Below, in pieces: positions 24,275 to 32,486 of a stretch of DNA of 64,000 nucleotides. The DNA is taken from contig JBKJPX010000057.1 in assembly GCA_046594215.1 (NCBI GenBank), forward strand, positions 124,001 to 188,000, given 5' to 3'. The notes beneath the pieces are model-generated. The model searched no databases. It saw nothing but the letters and a program-made list of their open reading frames with translations, and was not told the origin of the DNA. This DNA comes from Panacagrimonas sp046594215 (GTDB lineage Bacteria > Pseudomonadota > Gammaproteobacteria > Nevskiales > Nevskiaceae). The position numbers and the translations under genes were made by a program. Every line of letters starts with the position of its first letter. Within the stretch, counting starts at the first letter, position 1.

Positions 24275-25084
24275 TCAGCGAGGGGTCGCGGGCGGAACCA
24301 TGCCCAGCAACTCCTTGAGGTCCGCCACCACGCCGTCCGGCCGATGCGGGTGCCGCTGCGTTCCGGGAAAGATCCTGTCGATCCAGGCCGGGTCCCAGGT
24401 CGCGCCGTTGTAGAACACTGCGGTCACCCCCGCGCTCTTGCCGGCAGCGATGTCCGCGACGCTGTCTCCGACGTACCAGCAGCTCCCATCGCAGGGCTCG
24501 CCCAGATCGTCGAGCGCCTTTTCGATCAGGTCCGGAAAGGGCTTGCGTCGGGGCACGTCGTCGCCGCACACGATGACGTCGAACAGGTCCAGCCAGCCGG
24601 TGTTGTCGATGGTGTAGATCTCGTGCGCCATGAAGCGACGCGCCCGGTTGGAAAGCACCCCGACGCGAATCCCGCGTGACCGCAGCGCTTCGAGTTGCAC
24701 GCGCGCGTCCGCTTCCATCGGCCGCACCGGCCCGAAGTAGCGCTCGTAGCTGGCGTCGAACTCACGGTGGGCCACCTTCTTGGCTTCCTCGTTGTCGCCG
24801 AAGAGGAGCTCGAAGATGTCGGTTCGCGAGATTTTCCGCTGCGCCTTGATCTTGGGATGCAGCGCGGCGTTCTGGCGCACGTACTCCACCAGCCTGGCGT
24901 CCTCGGGCGTCTTCGATTCGCCCGATGGCACGAGGTGATCGATCAGGCCCAGCGAAGCGAGTCTCGGGATGACGTCGTCGAGGGCGTAGTACATCGCGTC
25001 CATCGTGTCGGCGAGCGTGGCGTGCCAGTCGAACAGGATGACGCGGGGCGACGGAGCTACCAAAAGGTGCGACGAGGTATTCAT
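24275..25084 (-). CDS. HAD-family hydrolase (phosphatase-like)
   Basis: A 269-residue haloacid-dehalogenase-superfamily protein. Motif I is FDWHATLADT, where the usual second aspartate is replaced by His (DWH). Motif II is VGVLSNRARRF, motif III includes RRKPFPDLIEKALDDLG, and motif IV is WYVGDSVADIAAGKSAGV. A cap domain lies between residues about 30 and 120. It is probably a phosphatase or related hydrolase. The gene is convergent with zwf (9 nt between stops). Substrate unknown. Confidence 0.85.
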   Translation of the reverse strand: MNTSSHLLVAPSPRVILFDWHATLADTMDAMYYALDDVIPRLASLGLIDHLVPSGESKTPEDARLVEYVRQNAALHPKIKAQRKISRTDIFELLFGDNEEAKKVAHREFDASYERYFGPVRPMEADARVQLEALRSRGIRVGVLSNRARRFMAHEIYTIDNTGWLDLFDVIVCGDDVPRRKPFPDLIEKALDDLGEPCDGSCWYVGDSVADIAAGKSAGVTAVFYNGATWDPAWIDRIFPGTQRHPHRPDGVVADLKELLGMVPPATPR

Positions 25085-25236
25085 TCGTTCGGCTTCTACC
25101 TCAGGCCGCGGGGGCTTTCAATCCTGGCGCCGTCCGACGGGAGCGCCACGGGCTTCAGGCAGCTGAGGTTCTTTGCCGACCAGAGATCGAAGACGCGCGG
25201 GTGACGGACACCGCGGGATTGCTCGCTGCGCTCACG

Positions 25237-25261
25237 CCATTCCCGATGAAGCCGGGAATGG
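25237..25261. repeat. Perfect 9-bp hairpin
   Basis: CCATTCCCG (25237-25245) pairs with CGGGAATGG (25253-25261) around a 7-nt loop. It lies in the ~195-nt stretch between the HAD gene and the tRNA-Ser copy, which has no gene. It looks like an extragenic palindrome; there is no T tract. Confidence 0.5.
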
Positions 25262-25279
25262 TCGAACCCTCGGTTTGTT

Positions 25280-25311
25280 TATCGCGGATTCGAATCCCGC
25301 TCTCTCCGCCA
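25280..25311 (+). repeat. Inverted partial copy of the tRNA-Ser 3' end
   Basis: These 32 nt reproduce the T arm, acceptor 3' strand and CCA of the neighbouring tRNA-Ser(GGA), with a single mismatch, on the opposite strand. The matching tRNA bases are 25346-25377. No 5' half of a tRNA is present upstream, so this is a fragment and not a second tRNA. It could be an attachment-site remnant of a past integration or a decayed tRNA duplicate. Confidence 0.8.
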
Positions 25312-25340
25312 AAAAAAGGGGCCGTAAGGCCCCTTCTTTT
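25311..25340. terminator. Bidirectional intrinsic terminator
   Basis: A GGGGCC/GGCCCC stem (25318-25323 with 25328-25333) with GTAA loop is followed by TTCTTTT on the plus strand and preceded by seven A (T run on the minus strand). It ends transcription of tRNA-Ser on the minus strand and also lies directly after the partial tRNA copy on the plus strand. Confidence 0.85.
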
Positions 25341-25345
25341 GCTAT

Positions 25346-25437
25346 TGGCGGAGAGAGCGGGATTCGAACCCGCGATACGGTTTAACCCGTATACACGCTT
25401 TCCAGGCGTGCTCCTTAAACCGCTCGGACACCTCTCC
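25346..25437 (-). tRNA. tRNA-Ser (GGA anticodon)
   Basis: A 92-nt gene with encoded CCA. The acceptor stem GGAGAGG pairs with TCTCTCC (one G-T), the discriminator is G, the anticodon loop CTGGAAA gives GGA, and a long variable arm typical of serine tRNA is present. The T loop is TTCGAAT. Confidence 0.97.
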
Positions 25438-25473
25438 TTGTAAACGAATCTTGCCCCGCCCGATGGCGCGGCG

Positions 25474-25797
25474 TCAGGTCTTCGGCGCTTCTTCCTTCGG
25501 CTCTTCGCCCTTGGGCTCGGTGATCTTGCCCTTCTCCGGCATCGCCATCTGTGGCGGCTTGTCCAGGCAGACGCCGTCGCCGCCCGCGTTCTTGACGCCG
25601 AAGGGCACGGCGTTGGTCGGACGCTCCGGCAGTCGCAGCGCCGACGGCGACGCCGGCATGGCCAAGCCCTCCACGGGCTTCAACTCCGGCACGACCTCGG
25701 CTGTCTGGTAGTCCTGCTTCACCAGGCAGTAGTTGTTCGACGAACAGGCCGCCACGCCGCTCAGGCAGACCAGCAGAAAGGGGACACGCAGACGCAT
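25474..25797 (-). CDS. Short lipoprotein at the BamC position downstream of dapA
   Basis: A 107-residue lipoprotein with signal peptide MRLRVPFLLVCLSGVAAC and lipobox GVAAC. After the Cys it reads DYQTAEVVPELKPVEGLAMPASPSALRLPERP, resembling the unstructured N-terminal segment of BamC that contacts BamD. The helix-grip domains of full BamC (about 340 residues in E. coli) are absent, and the C terminus is a Lys/Glu/Pro-rich tail. Its ATG overlaps the dapA stop by one base, the same neighbourhood as E. coli dapA-bamC. It may be a shortened BamC or an unrelated lipoprotein. Confidence 0.6.
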   Translation of the reverse strand: MRLRVPFLLVCLSGVAACSSNNYCLVKQDYQTAEVVPELKPVEGLAMPASPSALRLPERPTNAVPFGVKNAGGDGVCLDKPPQMAMPEKGKITEPKGEEPKEEAPKT

Positions 25798-26675
25798 CAG
25801 ATCGCTCCGGCGGCGCGCAACGCAGCGCGCACAATTTCGTGGGAAGGCGGGGATAGCGGCACCAGCGGCAGCCGGATGCCGGCGCCGATGCGACCCATCT
25901 GTTCCAGGGCCCACTTCACGGGGATCGGGCTGGCCTCGCAGAAAAGGTCGCGATGCAGACCTGCGAGCGGGGCATCGAGTTCCGCAGCCCTGGCTGCATC
26001 GCCGGCCAGCGCGGCCTCGCACATGCGGTGCATCGCGCCCGGCGCCACGTTCGCGGAGACCGAAATATTGCCGCGGAACCCGGCGAGGATGGACTCGCGA
26101 GCGGTCGCGTCGTCGCCTGAATACAGCGCGAACTCCTTCGGCAGCGCCAGGGCGCGCAGCTCGCGCACGCGCGCCATGTCGCCCTTGGCTTCCTTGATGC
26201 CGACGATGCGCGGCACCCGGGCAAGGCGAGCCACGGTGGCCGGCAGCAGGTCCACGACACAGCGGCCCGGGACGTTGTAGAGGATCTGAGGGATGTCCAC
26301 CGCCTCGGCGATCGCCTTGTAATGGCGATACATACCTTCCTGGGGCGGCTTGTTGTAGTAAGGGGTGACCAGCAGGACCGCATCGCAGCCGACTTCGCGA
26401 GCGGCCGCCGTCAGTTCGATGGCTTCCGAGGTCGAATTGGCACCGGTGCCTCCGATCACGGGGACGCGCCCGGCAGCGCGCTTGGCGACGCGGCGCATGA
26501 CCTCGACGTGCTCCTCCACGCTCAGGGTCGGCGATTCTCCGGTGGTCCCCACCGCTACGATGGCATCGGTCCCCTCGGCCACGTGCCAGTCCACCAGGCG
26601 GTCGAGCGCGTCGTAGTCCACGCGTCCATCCGGATGCATGGGAGTGACGATGGCGACGATGCTGCCTTGAATCAT
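25797..26675 (-). CDS. dapA: 4-hydroxy-tetrahydrodipicolinate synthase
   Basis: Lysine/diaminopimelate pathway enzyme (292 residues) condensing pyruvate with aspartate semialdehyde. The TIM barrel begins MIQGSIVAIVTPMHPDG. GTTGESPTLS, the catalytic Tyr in VTPYYNKPPQEG and Schiff-base Lys in IVGIKEAKGD are present. The ATG at 26675 is used; the open frame extends upstream without homology. It is divergent from the gcvR-like gene, as in E. coli. Confidence 0.96.
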   Translation of the reverse strand: MIQGSIVAIVTPMHPDGRVDYDALDRLVDWHVAEGTDAIVAVGTTGESPTLSVEEHVEVMRRVAKRAAGRVPVIGGTGANSTSEAIELTAAAREVGCDAVLLVTPYYNKPPQEGMYRHYKAIAEAVDIPQILYNVPGRCVVDLLPATVARLARVPRIVGIKEAKGDMARVRELRALALPKEFALYSGDDATARESILAGFRGNISVSANVAPGAMHRMCEAALAGDAARAAELDAPLAGLHRDLFCEASPIPVKWALEQMGRIGAGIRLPLVPLSPPSHEIVRAALRAAGAI

Positions 26676-26820
26676 GCTGGGGACCGCGAAACGGGGACGA
26701 AAGGCGGCGGAGTATACGCTTGGGCGACCCGGCCCGGGGCGACCCGGAGGACGAAAATCGAGCGTGGCCATTTGGCCCCCGGCTCAATAAACTCGTGGCT
26801 TGAAAGACCTTCCCCCACCC

Positions 26821-27360
26821 ATGACGCCCCAGGACACCCTCCTCTCCATTTCGGTGCTCGCCAGGACCAAGGCGAACGTACCGCTGGAGCTGTTTCGCGC
26901 GATCCGCGAACGCGCCTGCGAGGTGGAGGACTGCCGGATCGCCCCAATCGGCGATCGCCTGGCGGCCAACCTTGTGGTCTCGGGAAACTGGAGCGCGCTG
27001 GGCCGCCTGGAGACGGCGCTGCCGGGCATCGCCACCAAGCTGGACCTGCAGGTGCGCTTCGAACGCTGCGGCCCGCGCGTGCAGGCACCGGAGTTCCGGC
27101 CCTACGCCGCAGACGTGATCGCGCCCCAGCAGCCCGACCTGCTGGTCCACCTTCTGGAGTTCTTCTCCGGCCAGGATGTGGAGGTCGCCGAGATCTCCAC
27201 CCAGAAGTACAACTCCAACTACACCGGCGCGGAGATGTGCAGCGTCCAGATGGTCCTGCACGTGCCGGTCAACCAGCACCCGCAGGCCCTGCGCGAATCG
27301 TTCATGGATCTCTGCGACGATCTGAACGCGGACGGCATGCTGGATCCGATCAAGACCTAG
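26821..27360 (+). CDS. gcvR: GcvR-like double ACT-domain protein
   Basis: A 179-residue cytoplasmic protein made of two ACT-like domains (about residues 5-85 and 95-175), as in GcvR, the repressor that works with GcvA on the glycine cleavage operon. Seen are LLSISVLARTKANVPLELFRAI and DLLVHLLEFFSGQDVEVAEISTQKYN. It sits between divergent dapA and bcp exactly as gcvR does in E. coli. Glycine binding is a family inference. Confidence 0.85.
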   Translation: MTPQDTLLSISVLARTKANVPLELFRAIRERACEVEDCRIAPIGDRLAANLVVSGNWSALGRLETALPGIATKLDLQVRFERCGPRVQAPEFRPYAADVIAPQQPDLLVHLLEFFSGQDVEVAEISTQKYNSNYTGAEMCSVQMVLHVPVNQHPQALRESFMDLCDDLNADGMLDPIKT

Positions 27361-27441
27361 CATCCCGGACAATGACCCGATTCTTGCGGGCGGAATAGTC
27401 GGGGTGAGGGGCCGCGAGGCCCGACGATTCAAAGGAGCGAG

Positions 27442-27906
27442 ATGACTCTCAGCGTTGGCGACAAAGTCCCCGATCTCAGCCTTCCCGCCAACGGCGGCCG
27501 TACGGTCGGCTTCAAGGACTTCAGGGGCAGGAAACTGGTCGTTTACTTCTATCCCAAGGACAACACGCCGGGCTGCACGCAGGAAGGCCAGGATTACCGC
27601 GACCTCTACAAGCAGTACGTGAAGGCCGGCGCCGACATCGTCGGCATCTCCAAGGACAGCGTGAAGTCGCACGACAACTTCGTCGCCAAGTTCGAGTTCC
27701 CGTTCACGCTGCTGGCCGATGTCGAAGGCGCCGCCTGCGACGCCTTCGGCGCCATCGTCGAGAAGAGCATGTACGGCCGCAAGTACATGGGCATCGACCG
27801 CTGCACCTGGCTGTTCGACGAGAAGGGCAAACTGCGCCAGGTCTGGCGCGGCGTGAAGGTCAAGGGCCACGCCGCCGAAGTACTGGAAGCCGTCAAGGCG
27901 CTGTAA
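27442..27906 (+). CDS. bcp: Thioredoxin-dependent peroxiredoxin (Bcp type)
   Basis: AhpC/TSA-family peroxidase of 154 residues reducing hydrogen and organic peroxides. The peroxidatic Cys is in YFYPKDNTPGCTQEGQDYRDL (about residue 46). The resolving Cys found five residues later in E. coli Bcp is replaced (CTQEGQ), so this protein probably works as a 1-Cys type or resolves through another thiol. An AAGGAG site precedes the ATG. Likely cotranscribed with gcvR. Confidence 0.94.
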   Translation: MTLSVGDKVPDLSLPANGGRTVGFKDFRGRKLVVYFYPKDNTPGCTQEGQDYRDLYKQYVKAGADIVGISKDSVKSHDNFVAKFEFPFTLLADVEGAACDAFGAIVEKSMYGRKYMGIDRCTWLFDEKGKLRQVWRGVKVKGHAAEVLEAVKAL

Positions 27907-27990
27907 AGGCCCACCGATCTACAACCGACCCCACTTTCATACGTCTGGCCGCTTCCGCGGCCGGGCCCTCCCCGCGTCTTCGCTCCCCTC

Positions 27991-29421
27991 ATGGATCCCG
28001 TGAAGAAGAAGATCTTCGTGCTGGACACCAACGTGCTGATGCACGACCCGACGAGCGTGTTTCGTTTCGAGGAACACGACCTGTTCATTCCCATGGTCGT
28101 GCTCGAGGAACTCGACGGCCTCAAGAAAGGGACCAGTGACGTGGCGCGCACCGCACGCCAGGTCAGCCGCCAGCTCGATGACCTGATCGCCGACAAGGAT
28201 CACGGGCAGATCGAGAAGGGCCTGCCGCTGCCGACCTCGTACGTGAAGCGCAACGGTGGCGGAAAGCATGGCCAGCCCGCGAGCGGGCGCCTGTTCTTCC
28301 AGACGCGGCCCACCGACAGCGCGCTGCCGGGAATCCTGCCGGGCAACAAGCCCGACAACGCGATCCTGCTCTCTGCACTCTCGCTGACGGCGGAGCACCC
28401 GAATCGCAAGATCACGCTCGTCAGCAAGGACATCAACCTTCGCATCAAGGCGACGATCGTCGGGGTCCACACCGAGGACTACCACAACGACCAGGTGCTC
28501 GAGGATGCGGACCTGCTGCCCACCGGCTACGCCGAACTGCCGGAGACGTTCTGGGATTCGCACGGCGAGAAGATGGAGAGCTGGCAGGACGAACGCGGCC
28601 GCGCCTGTTACCGCGTCACCGGGCCGAGCGTGAAGAACCTCTACCTGAACCAGTTCGTGTACATGCCCGACGGCGATCGCGACCGCGGCCTCGAACTGGT
28701 GGTGGACAAGCTGGAGGGCGACTCCGCGACCCTGCGCGTGATCCGCGACTACCGCGCCAGCAAATCGCCGGTCTGGGGCATTCACGCCAAGAATCGCGAG
28801 CAGAATTTCGCGCTGAACCTGCTGCTGGACCCGGACATCGACTTCGTCACGATCCTGGGCACCGCGGGCACCGGCAAGACACTGCTTACGTTGGCCGCGG
28901 GCCTTGCGCAGGTGCTCGACGAGCCGCGCTACCGCGAGATCATCATGACGCGTGTCACCGTGCCGCTGGGCGAGGACATCGGCTTCCTGCCGGGTACCGA
29001 GGAAGAAAAGATGACGCCCTGGATGGGCGCACTGATGGACAACCTCGAAGTGCTCACCCAACAGGGCCACACCGGCGACTGGGAACGTGCGGCCACCAAC
29101 GACCTACTGTCCAAGCGCATCAAGATCCGCTCGCTGAACTTCATGCGCGGCCGTACCTTCCTGAACCGCTTCATCATCCTCGACGAGGCGCAGAACCTCA
29201 CGGCGAAGCAGATGAAGACGCTGGTCACCCGCTGCGGGCCGGGATCAAAAATTGTATGCCTGGGGAACCTGTCTCAGATCGACACACCGTACTTGTCAGA
29301 GACGACCTCGGGCCTGACCTACGTGGTCGACCGCTTCCGCGGCTGGCAGCATGGCGGTCACGTCACCCTGGCCCGCGGCGAGCGTTCTCGCCTGGCGGCG
29401 CACGCTTCCGACATCCTTTAA
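27991..29421 (+). CDS. PhoH-family protein with N-terminal PIN domain
   Basis: A 476-residue PIN-PhoH fusion (PhoH2/YlaK type). The PIN nuclease domain occupies about residues 1-150, with acidic residues in FVLDTNVLMHDPTSVF, VVLEELDGLKKG and KPDNAILLSAL. The PhoH ATPase domain (about 250-470) has Walker A GTAGTGKTLL and Walker B RFIILDEAQNLT. Family members act as ATP-linked RNA helicase/RNases, sometimes with an antitoxin. No antitoxin-like gene is adjacent; the next gene is an unknown 112-residue protein. Confidence 0.92.
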   Translation: MDPVKKKIFVLDTNVLMHDPTSVFRFEEHDLFIPMVVLEELDGLKKGTSDVARTARQVSRQLDDLIADKDHGQIEKGLPLPTSYVKRNGGGKHGQPASGRLFFQTRPTDSALPGILPGNKPDNAILLSALSLTAEHPNRKITLVSKDINLRIKATIVGVHTEDYHNDQVLEDADLLPTGYAELPETFWDSHGEKMESWQDERGRACYRVTGPSVKNLYLNQFVYMPDGDRDRGLELVVDKLEGDSATLRVIRDYRASKSPVWGIHAKNREQNFALNLLLDPDIDFVTILGTAGTGKTLLTLAAGLAQVLDEPRYREIIMTRVTVPLGEDIGFLPGTEEEKMTPWMGALMDNLEVLTQQGHTGDWERAATNDLLSKRIKIRSLNFMRGRTFLNRFIILDEAQNLTAKQMKTLVTRCGPGSKIVCLGNLSQIDTPYLSETTSGLTYVVDRFRGWQHGGHVTLARGERSRLAAHASDIL

Positions 29422-29438
29422 AGAAACTTCGATTCGAA

Positions 29439-29777
29439 ATGAGCATGCTTGGAAAAATCGCCAAGGGCATGAAGGACGGCGCACTCGGCATCGCCCTCAA
29501 GGCCTATGTGAACGATCGCCTTGGCGACTACGGCGACGTGCTCGACTGCTCCGTCGACACGGCCCAGGGCCGCATCGCGGCGCGTGTCCTGCTCAAGGGC
29601 GACAAGGAACCGATCAACGCCGCGGTGGAGAAGTACGAGCTCGAGCGCGATGGCGAAGCCGTCTACGCGATCCTGCGCAAGTTCTCCAGCTCTCGTCCCT
29701 GGCTGACGATGCTGCTCGGTAAGTTGTTCACGGACAAGCGCTACAAGCTGCCTTCTGCCGTGCGTAACCTGCTGTAG
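29439..29777 (+). CDS. Conserved small protein of unknown function
   Basis: A 112-residue protein with no recognised family. It begins MSMLGKIAKGMKDGALGIALKAYVNDRLGDYGDVLD, has a mixed alpha/beta middle (GRIAARVLLKGDKEPINAAVEKYELERDG) and a basic C terminus (LFTDKRYKLPSAVRNLL). No signal peptide or membrane segment. The pattern suggests a small soluble binding protein. It lies 17 nt after the PhoH gene and 34 nt before the amidase, so it may be coexpressed with either. Confidence 0.7.
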   Translation: MSMLGKIAKGMKDGALGIALKAYVNDRLGDYGDVLDCSVDTAQGRIAARVLLKGDKEPINAAVEKYELERDGEAVYAILRKFSSSRPWLTMLLGKLFTDKRYKLPSAVRNLL

Positions 29778-29811
29778 TCCGCTTCTCTCTCATTTCAGTC
29801 AGGGGGTTCAC

Positions 29812-30717
29812 GTGAGCCGCGACCTGCGCGTCGGCCTGATCCAGCAGCCCTGCGTCGACAATCGCGAGCAGAACCTTTCGACGTCCGAGGCCGGCATTCG
29901 CGAGGCCGCGCAACTCGGCGCCAAGCTCGTGGTGCTCCAGGAGCTGCACACCTCGCTCTACTTCTGCCAGCACGAGTCGACCGAGCTGTTCGATCTCGCC
30001 GAACCGATCCCGGGGCCGTCGACCGAGGCGCTCGGCAAGCTGGCCCAGGAACTGGGCATCGTGCTCGTGGGTTCGCTGTTCGAACGCCGCGCGCCGGGCC
30101 TGCACCACAACACCGCGGTCGTCTTCGAGAAGGACGGCCGGCTCGTGGGCACCTATCGCAAGATGCACATCCCGGACGATCCGGGCTACTACGAGAAGTT
30201 CTACTTCACCCCCGGCGATGCGGCGCAGGGTTCGAACGGCATCGGCTTCACGCCGATCCAGACGAGTGTGGGCAGGCTCGGTGTACTCGTGTGCTGGGAC
30301 CAGTGGTACCCCGAGGCTGCCCGCCTGATGGCGCTGGCCGGCGCGGACCTGTTGATCTATCCGACCGCGATCGGCTTCAACCCTGACGATCCCGACGAAG
30401 AGCGCGAACGTCAGCGGGATGCCTGGGTCACGATCCAGCGCGCCCACGCCGTGGCCAATGGCCTGCCCGTGCTGGTCGCCAACCGCGTCGGGCACGAGCC
30501 CGATCCCACCGGTGTCTCGCGCGGCGCGCGCTTCTGGGGTCACAGCTTCGTCGCGGGACCGCAGGGTGAGTTCCTGGCCAAGGCCGGCGACCGGCCCGAG
30601 GTGCTGGTGGTGGACGTCGATCTCGAACGCAGCGAGCGCGTGCGTCGGTGGTGGCCCTTTTTGCGGGATCGGCGCGTAGATGCGTACGGCGATCTGACGA
30701 AGCGGTTCCGGGATTAG
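29812..30717 (+). CDS. aguB: N-carbamoylputrescine amidase
   Basis: Nitrilase-superfamily enzyme (301 residues) hydrolysing N-carbamoylputrescine to putrescine in the agmatine route. The Glu-Lys-Cys triad is seen in LVVLQELHTSLYF, TYRKMHIPDDPGYYEKFYFTPGD and LGVLVCWDQWYPEAARLM. The GTG start has an AGGGGG site upstream. The usual partner, agmatine deiminase (aguA), is not in the window. Convergent with the alanine dehydrogenase gene. Confidence 0.92.
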   Translation: MSRDLRVGLIQQPCVDNREQNLSTSEAGIREAAQLGAKLVVLQELHTSLYFCQHESTELFDLAEPIPGPSTEALGKLAQELGIVLVGSLFERRAPGLHHNTAVVFEKDGRLVGTYRKMHIPDDPGYYEKFYFTPGDAAQGSNGIGFTPIQTSVGRLGVLVCWDQWYPEAARLMALAGADLLIYPTAIGFNPDDPDEERERQRDAWVTIQRAHAVANGLPVLVANRVGHEPDPTGVSRGARFWGHSFVAGPQGEFLAKAGDRPEVLVVDVDLERSERVRRWWPFLRDRRVDAYGDLTKRFRD

Positions 30718-30734
30718 ATCCGTCGTCGCCTAGG

Positions 30735-30783
30735 GCGGGCAGGCTTCATCTGCCCACGACGCCCGGCGCAACGCGCGTGGGCA
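30735..30783. terminator. Inverted repeats between convergent aguB and ald genes
   Basis: Two overlapping hairpins are possible: GGGCAG/CTGCCC near 30737-30755 and TGCCCACG (30751-30758) with CGTGGGCA (30776-30783). Neither is followed by a clear T run on either strand. The position between two gene ends suggests a transcript end. Confidence 0.4.
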
Positions 30784-30841
30784 AGCGAAGTGCCGTTCCC
30801 CGCGCTGCGATCGGACGATTCCCACCGATTCCCGCGGCGTA

Positions 30842-31984
30842 TCAATGATCGTCCGGATGCTTCCACCAGGGCTTCAAGGCCTCGGTCGCCGCCGTGTACG
30901 TCATCCCCAGAGACTCCGCGACCGCGCGGTGCGTGATGCGCCCGGTGTGCACGTTGAGTCCTTCGCGCAGAAAGGCATCGTCGAGCAGCGCTGGCCCCAC
31001 GCCCTTGTCCGCCAGCGCGAGCACGAAGGGCAGCGTCGCGTTGGTCAGCGCGAACGTCGACGTGCGCGCCACGCCGCCCGGCATGTTCGCGACACAGTAG
31101 TGCACGATGCCTTCCTCGACGTAAGTCGGATTGTCGTGCGTGGTCGGGCGCGAAGTCTCGAAGCAACCACCCTGGTCGATGGCCACGTCCACCACCACGG
31201 CGCCCGGTTTCATGCGGCGCAGATGCTCGCGCGTGACCAGTCGCGGCGCCGAGGCGCCGGGTACCAGCACTGCGCCGATCACGAGGTCGGCCACTGCGGT
31301 GCACTGCTCGATGGCATCGCGCGTCGAGTAGAGCGTCACGAGCCGGCTCTCGAACATCTCGTCGAGCTGCTTGAGTCGCGCCAGCGACCGATCCAGCACC
31401 GTGACGCGAGCGCCCATGCCGACCGCGATGCGTGCGGCGTTGGTGCCCACCACGCCGCCGCCGATCACGAGCACTTCCGCGGGCGCGACACCGGGCACGC
31501 CGCCGAGCAGCACGCCGATGCCGCCCTGCGCCTTCTCGAGCGCGTGCGCGCCGGCCTGGATCGCCATGCGGCCTGCGACCTCGCTCATCGGAGCCAGCAG
31601 CGGCAGGCCGCCCTGCGCGTCGACCACGGTCTCGTAGGCGATGGCGATGCAGCCGGACGCGAGCAGCGCCTTGGCCTGCCCCGGATCGGGCGCGAGGTGC
31701 AGATAGGTGAACAGGGCCTGCCCTTCGCGCAACAGCGCGCATTCGCGCGGTTGCGGCTCTTTGACCTTCACGACGAGATCGACACCCGCGAACAGTTCCT
31801 CGGCGGAGGGCGCGATCTGCGCGCCGAGCTTGCGATAGGCTTCGTCGCCCACGCCGATGCCGGCGCCCGCACCCGTCTCGATCCAGACTTCATGACCATG
31901 CGCCACCAGTTCGCGAGCGCCCGCGGGCGTCAAGCCGACGCGGTATTCGTGGACCTTGATCTCCTTCGGCGATCCGATGCGCAT
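30842..31984 (-). CDS. ald: Alanine dehydrogenase
   Basis: NAD-dependent enzyme (380 residues) interconverting L-alanine and pyruvate plus ammonia. The N terminus MRIGSPKEIKVHEYRVGLTP is typical and holds the substrate Arg; Lys is in LVVKVKEPQ and His in YLHLAPD. The Rossmann domain has VLVIGGGVVGTNAARIAVGMGA. C-terminal NVHTGRITHRAVAESLG is conserved in the family. It starts 54 nt from the divergent small membrane protein gene. Confidence 0.95.
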   Translation of the reverse strand: MRIGSPKEIKVHEYRVGLTPAGARELVAHGHEVWIETGAGAGIGVGDEAYRKLGAQIAPSAEELFAGVDLVVKVKEPQPRECALLREGQALFTYLHLAPDPGQAKALLASGCIAIAYETVVDAQGGLPLLAPMSEVAGRMAIQAGAHALEKAQGGIGVLLGGVPGVAPAEVLVIGGGVVGTNAARIAVGMGARVTVLDRSLARLKQLDEMFESRLVTLYSTRDAIEQCTAVADLVIGAVLVPGASAPRLVTREHLRRMKPGAVVVDVAIDQGGCFETSRPTTHDNPTYVEEGIVHYCVANMPGGVARTSTFALTNATLPFVLALADKGVGPALLDDAFLREGLNVHTGRITHRAVAESLGMTYTAATEALKPWWKHPDDH

Positions 31985-32037
31985 GATCCTGTTCTCCCGT
32001 CTCGTGCTGACCCTGACATGAACCGGCGGGCCCTGCG

Positions 32038-32394
32038 ATGAACCATTCTTCCCGCCTGCCCCCGGCCGGCGCCGTCGGCGCCCTGCTCGCCGCCATCGGC
32101 TTCGGCGTGGCCGCGTGGTACGGCTGGGCCTGGTACCACGTGCCGCACTGGAGCGAGAAGGAGATCACCGGATCGGTTGAACTCAATCTCGCCCTGGACC
32201 TGAGTCGCCTGCCGCAGGGCAGCGTCGCACCCGCGGCGCAGGACCACATGCGCGCGCAGATCCGCGGGGAAGTCGAGACGCAGATCGCGAAGGAATCCGA
32301 GCTGCCGCGCGGGCTCACGCTCGCCGGGCTGCTGATGGGCGTCTTCGGCGTCGTGCAGGCGGCGGTACGTATCCGGCTCGCGCGAGGCCCTTGA
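32038..32394 (+). CDS. Small predicted inner-membrane protein
   Basis: A 118-residue protein of no recognised family. Two hydrophobic segments (about residues 10-30 and 93-110) flank a ~60-residue loop, LNLALDLSRLPQGSVAPAAQDHMRAQIRGEVETQIAKESELPRGL, most likely periplasmic if both ends are cytoplasmic. Divergent from ald. Function unknown. Confidence 0.65.
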   Translation: MNHSSRLPPAGAVGALLAAIGFGVAAWYGWAWYHVPHWSEKEITGSVELNLALDLSRLPQGSVAPAAQDHMRAQIRGEVETQIAKESELPRGLTLAGLLMGVFGVVQAAVRIRLARGP

Positions 32395-32486
32395 GGGCCG
32401 GTCACTTGGGGACGCGTTGAAGAGGAGCGACTGGCGACGCTTTTTTGCTGACAACTACCCGCTGCCGATTCGGTTCACCAGCTCGG

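Noticed and set aside
25201..25443. Open frame over the tRNA-Ser region that reads AERAGFEPAIR
   Set aside because: This is translation of the tRNA gene, a well-known false protein in databases.
27991..29777. PhoH/PIN gene plus small downstream gene as a toxin-antitoxin pair
   Set aside because: In described PhoH2 systems the antitoxin gene is upstream and overlapping. Here the small gene is downstream and resembles no antitoxin, so the idea is unsupported.
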